64,000 nucleotides of DNA from Celeribacter halophilus. GTDB lineage: Bacteria > Pseudomonadota > Alphaproteobacteria > Rhodobacterales > Rhodobacteraceae. Positions within the stretch are counted from its first letter, which is position 1; the number at the start of each line of letters is the position of its first letter. Below are positions 28,546 to 38,105 of the stretch, piece after piece. The notes under the pieces were generated by a model that saw nothing but the letters and a program-made list of their open reading frames with translations, was not told the DNA's origin and did not search any database. The stretch lies in contig NZ_FORY01000007.1 in NCBI RefSeq assembly GCF_900114135.1, positions 164,369-228,368 on the forward strand, read 5' to 3'. Position numbers and translations under genes: made by a program.

Positions 28546-29685
28546 ATGAATATGGCCCAAATCAGTTTTCGAAACGCGATGCCCTTCTGGCTGTCGCTCA
28601 CGGTTGTTCCCTTTATCTGGCTCGGTGCCATTGTCGGGGGATGGACGGTGATCATCGTGCCGCTTTACGCGTGGTATATGTTCGGCTTCCTCGACGGTAT
28701 TCTGGGGCTCAACACCGACAATCCGGACCCGAATACTGAGGAGCGCGAGCTGTTCTGGTATCGGGCGATCACGATCATCTGGTTTCCGGTGCAGTTTGTG
28801 AACATCTTCGGCCTGATCTGGTTCGTGACCCACACAGATCACCTGTCCACACTGGAAACCATCGTGGTGTTTTTCGGGCTGGGCGTGTCCTCCGGCACCA
28901 CGGGCATGGTCTATGCCCACGAGCTTTGCCACCAGCGCAACAACATGGAGCGCTGGCTGGGGGATTTGCTTTTGGCCTCCGTGCTTTACTCGCATTTTCG
29001 CACCGAACATCTGTTGGTGCATCACAAACATGTCGGCACGCGGCGCGATGCGGTGACGGCGCTCTATAACGAAGGATTCCACCACTATTTCCTCCGCGTC
29101 CTGCGCGAATGTCCCCGTTCGGCATGGGAGGCGGAAAAGGCCATGCTGGCGCGCAAGGGGCTATCGCCGTGGAACCCGCGCAACCCGCATTTCCGCTACT
29201 GGACCCTGCAAATCCTGATGCTCATTCTCGCCACGCTGCTTGGCGGTGTGCCGGGGCTGTTGCTCTTTATGTGGCAGGCCATCGTTGCCATCTGGCAACT
29301 GGAACTGACCAACTATGTCGAGCACTACGGCCTGACCCGCCGGCATCTGGGCAATGGCAAATACGAACACGTCAAACCGCACCATAGCTGGAATGCGGCG
29401 CATATGGCGACGAACTGGTTGCTGATCAATCTGCAACGCCATTCCGACCACCACTACAAACCCGACCGGCGCTTTCCGCTTTTGCAGAATTATGACGAAT
29501 CCGAAGCGCCGCAACTGCCCTATGGCTATACGCTCATGGGGGTGGCTGCGATGATCCCTCCGGTGTGGCGGCGGATGATGAATCCGAGGGTCAAGGCATG
29601 GCGCAAACAGCATTATCCCGACCTTGCCACCTTTGAGGATTGGGAACCTTACAAGAACGGCACCAACCCGCTTCCCCGTCTTTAA
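28546..29685 (+). CDS. alkB: Alkane 1-monooxygenase
   Basis: This is an integral-membrane non-heme diiron hydroxylase of 379 aa that oxidises n-alkane ends. All histidine boxes are present: HELCH (125-129), HLLVHHKH (155-162), NYVEHYG (256-262) and LQRHSDHHY (296-304). The long hydrophobic stretches at about 13-47, 74-94, 103-122 and 221-252 fit six membrane helices. It needs electrons from rubredoxin, whose gene is not in this window. The ATG at 28546 follows a GGGAG site. The gene is flanked by mutY and ccrM, with no visible alkane-responsive regulator. Confidence 0.92.
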   Translation: MNMAQISFRNAMPFWLSLTVVPFIWLGAIVGGWTVIIVPLYAWYMFGFLDGILGLNTDNPDPNTEERELFWYRAITIIWFPVQFVNIFGLIWFVTHTDHLSTLETIVVFFGLGVSSGTTGMVYAHELCHQRNNMERWLGDLLLASVLYSHFRTEHLLVHHKHVGTRRDAVTALYNEGFHHYFLRVLRECPRSAWEAEKAMLARKGLSPWNPRNPHFRYWTLQILMLILATLLGGVPGLLLFMWQAIVAIWQLELTNYVEHYGLTRRHLGNGKYEHVKPHHSWNAAHMATNWLLINLQRHSDHHYKPDRRFPLLQNYDESEAPQLPYGYTLMGVAAMIPPVWRRMMNPRVKAWRKQHYPDLATFEDWEPYKNGTNPLPRL

Positions 29686-29704
29686 GAGCCAAGTCTTTAA
29701 GGCC

Positions 29705-29736
29705 AAAAAAGAGCCCCGCTGATGAAACAGCGGGGC
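29705..29736 (-). terminator. Rho-independent terminator downstream of ccrM
   Basis: A 9-bp GC stem (29713-29721 with 29728-29736, GCCCCGCTG/CAGCGGGGC) is followed on the minus strand by TC and then six T residues (29705-29710). It lies past the stop of ccrM and just past the convergent alkB stop. Confidence 0.85.
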
Positions 29737-29803
29737 CAAGGTGGTGCCGCGTAGTCAGGTCGCAGGCACCAGGCGGTAACTTTGTATTTTGTGTAATATC
29801 TGC

Positions 29804-29847
29804 CGTCGGAAATGCGTCGGACAAGTGTCGGACATCTGTCTGGCACT
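29804..29847. repeat. Four tandem 11-bp units, TGTCGGACAwG type
   Basis: The units start at 29804, 29815, 29826 and 29837 and read CGTCGGAAATG, CGTCGGACAAG, TGTCGGACATC and TGTCTGGCACT. It sits between the convergent alkB and ccrM genes. The last unit continues into CCC like the last unit of the array at 6799, so the two are related. Confidence 0.8.
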
Positions 29848-29871
29848 TGCCCGCTCGGGCCCTATGACCCG

Positions 29872-31087
<1,216 letters not shown>

Positions 31088-31089
<2 letters not shown>

Positions 31090-31726
31090 AGTCACTTAAC
31101 TTTTTATCTTGATACAAGATGTTGTGTATAGGTTTGAAGGAACGTCTATGGTGTGGGGTCACACCAAAATCTCGGAGTCCCTCCAGATGCAGTTTGGTGC
31201 CGTAACCTGCGTTTTTCTCCCAACCATATCCCGGATACTGTTGCGCCAAATCCACCATCAGCCGATCACGCCAGATTTTCGCAACAATCGAAGCAGCCGA
31301 AATCGACACCGAACGGGCATCGCCTTTGACAATCGCCTCGGCATCCAGCCCGAACGCAGGGGGCACCTTATTGCCATCGACCAGCACATAATCTGCGCCC
31401 CCCTTGAGCCCTGCCACGGCACGTTCCATCGCGCGCAGACTCGCCTGAAGAATATTGATCTCGTCAATTTCCTCGACCGAGCAGGAAGCAATGGAAACAT
31501 CGGCTCTGGCGCAAATCTCGTCATAAAGCCCTTCACGCCGTTTGGCACTCAGAGCCTTGGAATCATTGAGACCTGCGGGAATGTCGTCAGGATCAAGCCA
31601 GACTGCCGCCGCCACCACGGGACCGGCCAAGGGACCACGGCCAACCTCGTCCACGCCGACGATACGGGTGTAACCACGCCGCGCGGCGGCTTCTTCGAAA
31701 CTGTAATCGGGGACTGTTTTTACCAT
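31088..31726 (-). CDS. rnhB: Ribonuclease HII
   Basis: This endonuclease removes ribonucleotides from RNA-DNA hybrids. The catalytic Asp-Glu pair is in VGVDEVGRGPLAGPV near residues 23-26, with the second Asp in LNDSKALSAKRRE and the third in LVDGNK. The length is 212 aa from the ATG at 31726, which has an AAGGG site; the open frame extends further upstream without one. rnhB next to ccrM is a conserved arrangement in alphaproteobacteria. The C-terminal HHRRSFKPIHNIL fits the family. Confidence 0.93.
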
Positions 31727-31761
31727 GCCCTTGTGAAGCCCATCACGCCCCGTTGCGCAAG

Positions 31762-31790
31762 AAAAAAGCGGGAGGGACCAGCCCTCCCGC
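31762..31790 (-). terminator. Rho-independent terminator between the exported-protein gene and rnhB
   Basis: A 9-bp stem (31769-31777 with 31782-31790, GCGGGAGGG/CCCTCCCGC) is followed on the minus strand by six T residues (31762-31767). It ends the transcript of the gene at 31857-32294, separating it from rnhB. Confidence 0.85.
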
Positions 31791-31856
31791 AAGGTGACGC
31801 GACACATGGGGACACGAAATCGCGTATCTGCTCGATTTGATATTCAGGCTGTCCGC

Positions 31857-32294
31857 TTAGTGGCGGACGCTGTAGCCGAAATTGCTCAGGCACCCGACAT
31901 CATAGGCGTCTTTCTTGCCCTGACGTGTATTGACGCGGGTCTCACAGGCACGCGGCAGCTGCGAGGTTTTGACCTTGTGGCCTTTCTGGCTCTTCAAACA
32001 ATTTTCCATCGCCACCAGACGATGCTTGCCACCATTGCCTGCGCTCATCACGCATTGGTTCGGGATTTGAACACTGTGGCGCACAGGCGCGGGCCGTTTG
32101 CCGGGATGCGGATTGGAGACGGTCACTTTCGAGTCGTTTTTGTCGTCCAGCGCCTTGCCGATCACAAAGAGAGTCAAAAGCCCGCCCAGCACCAGAGCAG
32201 TCTCCTTTTCCCCTGCGCGGGCCGGAGCGGCGGCGAAGCCTGCGGTGGCGATGGAGAGCGCGAGAAGCCCTGCGGTAAATCTGGTCAGTTTCAT
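31857..32294 (-). CDS. Exported protein with four cysteines, function unknown
   Basis: This 145-aa protein has a signal peptide ending near residue 27 (PARA), a second hydrophobic stretch (ALVLGGLLTLFVIG), then a basic, His- and Lys-rich mature region with Cys in NQCVM, ENCLK, RACET and VGCLS. The even spacing suggests two disulfides. I do not recognise the family. The ATG at 32294 follows an AAAGGACG site. It is transcribed alone and ends in a strong terminator. Confidence 0.68.
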   Translation of the reverse strand: MKLTRFTAGLLALSIATAGFAAAPARAGEKETALVLGGLLTLFVIGKALDDKNDSKVTVSNPHPGKRPAPVRHSVQIPNQCVMSAGNGGKHRLVAMENCLKSQKGHKVKTSQLPRACETRVNTRQGKKDAYDVGCLSNFGYSVRH

Positions 32295-32465
32295 CGGTCG
32301 TCCTTTCGAATCCTGTAGCCCGGTTGTTGCGGGCGATGAGGTGATGGGACTGTGATGGCCTGTATCGCGAAAATCGCTCAATAACAGCTAAATGTCATCG
32401 GATAACAACCGCGAAAACCGGCTTTGCTATTGAATAACATCTTTGAAACTCACAAGATCGCGTTC

Positions 32466-32753
32466 ATGAAAAAACTCGTTCTCCCCCTGATCTTTGCGCT
32501 TGCCACCCTTCCGGGTCTGGCCGATGCGGCCTGTTACGCAAGCTACAAAGCCAAACGTGACAATCCGCTGAAACTGCATTTCGGTGTGGCCGAAGTGAGT
32601 GACAGCCAATGCACGAAAGCCGCCGCGGCAAAGGCGCTTTCCCCCCGTCTCGAAAAAGCGGGCTGGCATCTTTTGTCCATCGTCGCGATGATCCCGAAAG
32701 ACAAACTGGGCGAGGTTAAAGCTGATGCTGGCGACTATTTCCTCCGATACTGA
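32466..32753 (+). CDS. Small exported Cys protein upstream of the winged-helix membrane protein
   Basis: This 95-aa protein has a clear signal peptide (cleavage after ADA near residue 20) followed by a short basic domain with Cys residues (CYASYKAK, SQCTKAAAA), and a WHLLSIVAMIPKDKLGE tail. I do not recognise a family. Its last 29 nt overlap the start of the next gene in another frame, so expression is probably coupled; the pair could be a periplasmic sensor or accessory with the membrane-bound regulator. That role is inference from position only. Confidence 0.6.
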   Translation: MKKLVLPLIFALATLPGLADAACYASYKAKRDNPLKLHFGVAEVSDSQCTKAAAAKALSPRLEKAGWHLLSIVAMIPKDKLGEVKADAGDYFLRY

Positions 32754-33423
32754 CAGCCGCAAGGTATCACGGGTAGCGATCTACGGGATTGTGGCGATTG
32801 TCGCGATCCTGCTGGTGGCCGCCGTTTTGCTGTTTTTGAACCTGCCGGATGCCAACGCCTTCAATGCGCGGGTCGAGCGGATCTTTGTCGAAAACGATTT
32901 AAGGACGCGGGCGGAGATCAAACTTCTGGAGATTCTCGCCCAGTCGGGCACCTCCTTTTCCGATGTGCTCACCTCATATCGGATGGTGATTTTCGTGCTG
33001 CTGATCTTCTCCACGGCTCTGCTGATTGCGGCGCTGGTGTTTCTTGTGATGATCGTCGCGTTGAGCCGCCGGATGAGCGAGATCGAGAAACGCGGGATCG
33101 AAGTGTCGTCTCTGTTGATTTCCAGAGCGGAGAACACCGTCTATCTGAACAACATGGAATTCAAACTGACCCCTGCCGCCATCGAGACGCTTTCGGTGCT
33201 CGCGGAGGCACGGCTTGATGATGATGTGCTTTCAGGCGCGGAGATTGAGGCGGTGATTTCCGGTCGCAAGGAATCGGATTGCGACGAGGCCGCAGGGGCC
33301 ACCCGCATCAAACGCCTGCGCGACACGCTGGGCAACCAGATGGTGAGCGAGCTTCTGGTGAAAAACATCGCGCGCAAGGGCTATATGCTCTCCTGCCCGC
33401 GGGACGTTATCAAGATGGTCTGA
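32725..33423 (+). CDS. Membrane-anchored winged-helix regulator-like protein
   Basis: This 232-aa protein has two membrane helices (about 17-40 and 87-113), a short periplasmic loop between them and a cytosolic C-terminus. The C-terminus (about 138-222) resembles the OmpR/PhoB winged helix: FKLTPAAIETLSVLAE, IKRLRDTLGN and LVKNIARKGYMLS align with the alpha-1, recognition-helix and wing regions. There is no receiver domain. This suggests a ToxR/CadC-like one-component membrane regulator with reversed domain order. The DNA-binding function is inferred from pattern similarity only. It overlaps the small exported-protein gene. Confidence 0.68.
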   Translation: MLATISSDTDSRKVSRVAIYGIVAIVAILLVAAVLLFLNLPDANAFNARVERIFVENDLRTRAEIKLLEILAQSGTSFSDVLTSYRMVIFVLLIFSTALLIAALVFLVMIVALSRRMSEIEKRGIEVSSLLISRAENTVYLNNMEFKLTPAAIETLSVLAEARLDDDVLSGAEIEAVISGRKESDCDEAAGATRIKRLRDTLGNQMVSELLVKNIARKGYMLSCPRDVIKMV

Positions 33424-33540
33424 GACGCGGGTCTGGCGCAATCCCCCTGTGTCTCTCCCTTTGCGACACAAGGTCATTGCGACCGGCTTTCGCGCTCTCG
33501 GGGCTTGCCTGATCTCGCACACAGGCGTATCGAACACGGC

Positions 33541-34446
33541 ATGTTTACAGTCTGCGCTCTCTATCACTTCACCCGCTTCGAAGACCCCGCTGCTCTGCGC
33601 GAGGGTCTGTTGGATCTTTGTCTGTCCGAAGGGATCACCGGATCGCTGCTTTTGGCGAAAGAGGGGATCAACGGCACCGTGGCCGGTCCGACGCCCGCCG
33701 CGATTGACCGGCTGGTGGCGCATATCCGCACGCTGCCGGGATGTGCCGACTTCGAATACAAACTCTCGACCGCGCAGGACCAGCCGTTCCTGCGGATGAA
33801 AGTGCGACTCAAGAAAGAGATCGTCACCATGGGGCAACCGGATGTCGACCCGAAAGCACGGGTCGGACATTATTGCACCCCCGAAGAATGGAACGAACTG
33901 ATCTCCTCGGATGATGTGGCCGTGATCGACACGCGCAACGATTACGAGGTCCAGATCGGCACGTTCAAGGACGCTATCGACCCGCAGACCAAGACCTTTC
34001 GCGAATTCCCGCAATGGTGGGAAGAGAACAAGGACCGGTTCCACAACAAACGGATCGCCATGTTCTGCACCGGCGGCATCCGCTGCGAGAAATCGACGAA
34101 TTACCTGTTGGGCCAAGGGATCGACGAGGTCTATCACCTCAAGGGCGGCATCCTGAAATATCTCGAAGAGGTGCCCGAGGAAAAGAGCCTTTGGGAAGGG
34201 GACTGTTTCGTCTTCGACCAGCGGGTGTCAATCGGACACGGGTTGGCCGAAGGGCCGCATGAACTGTGCCACGCCTGCCGCCGCCCGATTCTTCCCGAAG
34301 ACAAAAAACGCCCCGAATATGAAGAAGGCGTGTCCTGTCACCAGTGTTTCCACGAGACCGACGAGGATCGCAAAGAGCGGTTCCGCGAGCGCCAGAAACA
34401 GATCACACTGGCCCGCGCACGCGGAGAGCGGCATATCGGCGGCTGA
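33541..34446 (+). CDS. trhO: tRNA U34 hydroxylase / rhodanese-related protein TrhO
   Basis: This protein forms 5-hydroxyuridine at tRNA position 34 using molecular oxygen. The N-terminal domain (YHFTRFEDPAALREGL, LLAKEGINGT) and the rhodanese domain with active-site Cys in FCTGGIRCEKST are characteristic. The C-terminus has a Cys-rich zinc-like section (HACRRPILPEDKKRPEYEEGVSCHQC style spacing). The length is 301 aa. The ATG at 33541 begins the conserved MFTVCALYHF block. The gene stands alone. Confidence 0.9.
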   Translation: MFTVCALYHFTRFEDPAALREGLLDLCLSEGITGSLLLAKEGINGTVAGPTPAAIDRLVAHIRTLPGCADFEYKLSTAQDQPFLRMKVRLKKEIVTMGQPDVDPKARVGHYCTPEEWNELISSDDVAVIDTRNDYEVQIGTFKDAIDPQTKTFREFPQWWEENKDRFHNKRIAMFCTGGIRCEKSTNYLLGQGIDEVYHLKGGILKYLEEVPEEKSLWEGDCFVFDQRVSIGHGLAEGPHELCHACRRPILPEDKKRPEYEEGVSCHQCFHETDEDRKERFRERQKQITLARARGERHIGG

Positions 34447-34535
34447 TCTGCGCGTTTCGGGGATGTCTCAAGGTTTTGTTAACCAAATTCGTCTTTAATG
34501 GGCCCCGAACGTTTTAGCGGTGGGGCCAGAGACAT

Positions 34536-35279
34536 ATGCGACAACCTCCTTTGGTGTCCGTCATCATTCCGGCACATAATGCGGCGGAGTTTCTTGCCCG
34601 CGCGGTGCACTCGGTGCAGGCTCAGAGCATGGCCGATTGGGAAGCTTTGATCATCGACGACGCCTCCGAGGACGACACCCGCGCCCTCGCCTCACAGTAT
34701 CAAACCCAAGACCCCCGCATCCACGCCCTCTCCCATGCGCAGAACCGGGGCGCGGCAGCGGCGCGCAATACGGGGATCGACGCGGCGCAGGGGCGCTACA
34801 TCGCCTTTCTCGACAGTGACGACAGCTGGTTGCCGGACAAGCTGGCGCAACAACTTGCCTTGGTCAGGGAAACCGGCGCGGCCCTGTGCTACGGGGCGTT
34901 CTGGCGGGATCGGGGCGCGCGCAAGCGGCTGGTCAAACCGCCGCCCCGCCTCGACAGGGCGCAGCTTTTGCGCGGCAATGCGATTGGCTGTCTGACGGCG
35001 ATGTATGATCGGGCGCAACTGGGGCGGCGCTATTTTCCGGATATGGCGCTGAGACAGGATTGGGCGCTCTGGCTCGACATTCTCAAAGAAACCGGTTTTG
35101 CCGTGGGCGTGACCGAGCCGGTGGCCACCTATCATGCGCGCGCGGGGTCTCTGTCATCGAACAAATGGAAAGCCCTCGCCGCCAACTGGCGGTTTTATCG
35201 GGATGTCGAAAGGATCGGGGCACCCAAAGCCACATGGCTTTTGGGAGAAAGCAGCCTGCGGCGCGTGTTGCGGGGATGA
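34536..35279 (+). CDS. Family-2 glycosyltransferase (A)
   Basis: This GT-A glycosyltransferase of 247 aa would act on a surface polysaccharide. The start PLVSVIIPAHNAAEFL and the metal-binding region FLDSDDSWLPDKL are classical for GT2, with IIDDASEDDT and ARNTGID between them. The sugar and acceptor are unknown. The ATG at 34536 is the first possible start; a short GC hairpin lies just upstream (34501-34527). The stop overlaps the next glycosyltransferase (ATGA), so the two are co-translated. Confidence 0.85.
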   Translation: MRQPPLVSVIIPAHNAAEFLARAVHSVQAQSMADWEALIIDDASEDDTRALASQYQTQDPRIHALSHAQNRGAAAARNTGIDAAQGRYIAFLDSDDSWLPDKLAQQLALVRETGAALCYGAFWRDRGARKRLVKPPPRLDRAQLLRGNAIGCLTAMYDRAQLGRRYFPDMALRQDWALWLDILKETGFAVGVTEPVATYHARAGSLSSNKWKALAANWRFYRDVERIGAPKATWLLGESSLRRVLRG

Positions 35280-36082
35280 TCTGGTCCAACGCAGACATCA
35301 CCGTGGCCATTTCGACCATCGGGACCGGAATTGAGCGGCTGCGCCTGCCCGAAGCCCGTGCAGGTCTCACCTATCTGATCCTCGTGCAACAGCCCCCGTC
35401 GCAGATCGCAACGCCCGAGGTGAAACGGGCGGATGTGCGGGTGGAGACGCTGCCCTCTGTCGGTCTCTCCCACAGTCGCAATGCGGCGATTGACCTGTGC
35501 GAGACGCCGTTTCTGCTCTTTGCCGATGATGATATGGATTTGAACCCGAAGGGCATTTCCGCGCTTGCTGTCCATTTGGAACAGGACACGGAGCTCGCCC
35601 TCGCCGCCGGTTGGCGCGATACGGCGTTTCATGCCTACCGCCGGAGCAAGCAGCGACATGCGTTAACACTGTTCAATTCCGGCCGCGTCTGTGCGCCGGA
35701 ATTCATGGTGCGGGTGGACAAGGTCAAGCAGAGCAATCTGCACTTTGACACCGGTTTCGGAGTCGGCGCACCGCAGCCGACGGGGGAAGATTATATTTTT
35801 GTCACCGACCTTTTAAAACGCGGGCTGAAAGCACAGTCCTTTCCGATCAAAACAGGCCATCATATCGGCGACAGCACTGGCCAGATCTGGCAGGATGCGA
35901 CGCTCGTGCACGCACGCCGCGCCGTGTTGTCGCGCGTCTTCGGCCCTCGCGCGCCGCTGATCGCCTGTGCCTATGCCCTGCGCCACTACCGCAAGTTCAG
36001 CGGCCCCGACGCAGCTTTCGCCTTTTGCTGTGACAAGCTGGGACCGACGACCTCCCACGACAGGTCGGAAGAGTGCAGATAG
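35276..36082 (+). CDS. Family-2 glycosyltransferase (B)
   Basis: This 268-aa protein lacks the usual N-terminal GT2 opening but keeps the NTP-sugar site: LPSVGLSHSRNAAIDLCETPFLLFADDDM, split as GLSHSRNAAI plus a metal-binding DDD. The following region (WRDTAFHAYRRSK, GFGVGAPQPTGEDYIFVTDL) resembles transferases of polysaccharide loci. The ATG at 35276 overlaps the upstream stop. Its last 97 bp overlap the 3' end of the convergent epimerase gene. The target is unknown. Confidence 0.72.
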   Translation: MIWSNADITVAISTIGTGIERLRLPEARAGLTYLILVQQPPSQIATPEVKRADVRVETLPSVGLSHSRNAAIDLCETPFLLFADDDMDLNPKGISALAVHLEQDTELALAAGWRDTAFHAYRRSKQRHALTLFNSGRVCAPEFMVRVDKVKQSNLHFDTGFGVGAPQPTGEDYIFVTDLLKRGLKAQSFPIKTGHHIGDSTGQIWQDATLVHARRAVLSRVFGPRAPLIACAYALRHYRKFSGPDAAFAFCCDKLGPTTSHDRSEECR

Positions 36083-37155
36083 GCCTCCAGCGCAACCACG
36101 ATGTGATAATAGCTCGACGCCGGCATGTGATTTGAGACCACATCTCCTGTATGCATCCGCAATGTGTCATACCACCCGCCGTTCATCGGGGGAGACAGGT
36201 AATCCGCAATAAACCGCGCCAGAATATCGTCAGGGGTGAATGTCTCGGGCAAGGCATAGCCTTTGCGCGACAGGACCAAAGCCGCTTTGAGCAGTTCGGT
36301 TTGCGGCCACAAGCGACGGGTGTCAGACATCGGCACGCAGGTGTCCGGCAGGAACCCGCGCTGGTCGCATGTCCCCGCCGCCCGCAAGAACATTTTCTCC
36401 AGATCAACACCGTGGGGCTGGCCGGTCACTGTTTCATAGTGGTCCAGAAGATAGATCCATTCGGCCCCATGCCCCGGCTCGATCTGCTGCGCACCATCGC
36501 GATATGGCGTCCAGTCCGCCGCGAAGAACTCCAAAACATCGCCCTCGGAAGTCAGGAAATGCGTCTGGAACAGGGACAGACACTCCTGCGCCATTTTCAG
36601 AAAACGCAGTTCTTGCGTGACGCGGTAGGTTTCGGTTGCCGCCTCGAACAGGTGCATATGCGGGTTTTGGCGGCGCGGTAGCGGGTGGTCCGCCGCCTCG
36701 TGCCACCCCTGATCCGCCTTCAAGGACGCAAGCTGCCGCTCCACCCACGCCAATTCCGTAGACATATCCCGCCCCGAGTCGATCAGCGCCGAAACAGCCA
36801 ACAGGACAAAGGCCAGATCATACAGATCGTGTTTGACCTGCGCGATTGAGAGGTCCGGATTGAGCGTGGCGACCAGATGACCGGTCTGCGCGCACACGCC
36901 CCGCGTCAGAGCGGTCTGAAACAGGTCATAAGCGGCAGTCAGAAGTGTCGGATCACTCCTTTGCTTTGCGAGCCGCGCGAAACAATAGGATTGTCGGAAC
37001 TGGACGCGGATGCGGCGCTGTAGATTCGGCAAAGGGTCCCCGTGAATCGATAGCGCCTCCCACGACAGGCCGCTTTTCGGATCCATACCTGTTGCCCGCC
37101 AAAGGTCAGCGGAGGTGTTGTAAAGCCAGTTTTCTACCCAATCCTGCCAGAGCAT
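35986..37155 (-). CDS. AGE-family (N-acylglucosamine 2-epimerase-type) isomerase
   Basis: This (alpha/alpha)6-barrel sugar isomerase of 389 aa carries AGE-family blocks: PHMHLFEAATETYRV, GHGAEWIYLLDHYE, LWPQTELLKAAL and SYYHIVVALEAYL. AGE members interconvert GlcNAc and ManNAc or act on mannose and related sugars. The neighbouring CMP-nonulosonate synthetase and GT42 genes make a ManNAc-forming role attractive, but this is inference. The ATG at 37155 has an AGAGGTTG site. The final ~20 residues extend past the usual end and overlap the convergent glycosyltransferase gene. Confidence 0.8.
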   Translation of the reverse strand: MLWQDWVENWLYNTSADLWRATGMDPKSGLSWEALSIHGDPLPNLQRRIRVQFRQSYCFARLAKQRSDPTLLTAAYDLFQTALTRGVCAQTGHLVATLNPDLSIAQVKHDLYDLAFVLLAVSALIDSGRDMSTELAWVERQLASLKADQGWHEAADHPLPRRQNPHMHLFEAATETYRVTQELRFLKMAQECLSLFQTHFLTSEGDVLEFFAADWTPYRDGAQQIEPGHGAEWIYLLDHYETVTGQPHGVDLEKMFLRAAGTCDQRGFLPDTCVPMSDTRRLWPQTELLKAALVLSRKGYALPETFTPDDILARFIADYLSPPMNGGWYDTLRMHTGDVVSNHMPASSYYHIVVALEAYLHSSDLSWEVVGPSLSQQKAKAASGPLNLR

Positions 37156-37265
37156 TCTCAACCTCTTTTACTCAAATGTTTTGCGAAAACCCTGCGCTGC
37201 ATCACGGCGGCAAATAACGTGCAACGCATTGATCCGAAGGGGCCACATCCGGATGGTGCCCCAAA

Positions 37266-38105
37266 TTAGTTACGAAACGGTTTAAGCGCCCCTGTGCGCA
37301 CCTTGTCGGAAAGACGCATTTGCGTGCTTCGAATCCTGCGGAGGAGGCGCAAAATGTAGATCGGATAGGCCCCGCTGAACGGCACCCAGTCCGAGGGGGG
37401 CTGACGCCTTCGGCGGTGGGGAATGTCACCCTCTCTCACGGGGGCAACGGGCAAATGATCCGCCAGGCTGCCAGCGCAATTCGCGTGGTGAATCTCCACA
37501 TCGGGTTGTCGGGCGAGCAACCGGATCAGCTCCAGATCCAAAATATGATTGTGCAACCTGACATCCACGCCCCGCTCCGCAAGGTCGTGTCCCATGAGCG
37601 CGCGCTGGTGGGGACCGGGGTCATACATATAGCGTTGCGTGCTGGAATAGAGATCAATGCCCGCAACCACAAACCTGCGCGCGCCCGCAGCGTAAGCGAT
37701 CAGAAGAGCGAGCGTTCCGGTCATCGGCTTGACATCAAAACGCGCCATCACGGCCTGTGCCTGTGCCGCGAAACCGTAATCGGGGTAAAGCGGCATGTCG
37801 AAATAGGGAACCGGCAGGATTTTCCGTCCCGAACGCACAATACGCGGATTGAAACTGCTCCACCCTCGGATGTCATACTCGTCCAGACAGGTCTTCAACG
37901 TGGACAAGGAAAACGGAGCCACGCGCGGATCACCGGCGGCCAGAAACAGGTCGACGCGATTGCCCAGCCATGTCTCCGGCTCAAAATAAAAATTGTTCAT
38001 CCGTATGATCCGATCAGTGGCAAGGACTTGACCGGGGGTGACGTCTTTGATCGACGGTCCGTTTCCCGCAACGACCACAGTCATATCGGGGCTCAGGACT
38101 TGCAT
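37266..38105 (-). CDS. GT42-family sialyltransferase-like protein
   Basis: This protein of 279 aa resembles bacterial CstI/CstII sialyltransferases. It has VVVAGNGPSIKDV near the start, RMNNFYFEPETWLG, TGTLALLIAYAAGARRFVVAGIDLY (CMP-binding region, equivalent to the TSGV...GIDFY block) and GHD for the catalytic His segment. It should transfer a nonulosonic acid from its CMP-sugar to a surface glycan. The start is uncertain: ATG 38105 is listed, ATG 38084 would begin at MTVVVAGNGPS as in CstII. Either start overlaps or abuts the end of the CMP-sugar synthetase gene, suggesting coupling. Confidence 0.78.
   Translation of the reverse strand: MQVLSPDMTVVVAGNGPSIKDVTPGQVLATDRIIRMNNFYFEPETWLGNRVDLFLAAGDPRVAPFSLSTLKTCLDEYDIRGWSSFNPRIVRSGRKILPVPYFDMPLYPDYGFAAQAQAVMARFDVKPMTGTLALLIAYAAGARRFVVAGIDLYSSTQRYMYDPGPHQRALMGHDLAERGVDVRLHNHILDLELIRLLARQPDVEIHHANCAGSLADHLPVAPVREGDIPHRRRRQPPSDWVPFSGAYPIYILRLLRRIRSTQMRLSDKVRTGALKPFRN

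Noticed and set aside
34501..34527. Hairpin GGCCCC/GGGGCC before the first glycosyltransferase as terminator
   Set aside because: The stem is 6-7 bp with no T-run and lies immediately at the next ribosome binding site; too weak to call.
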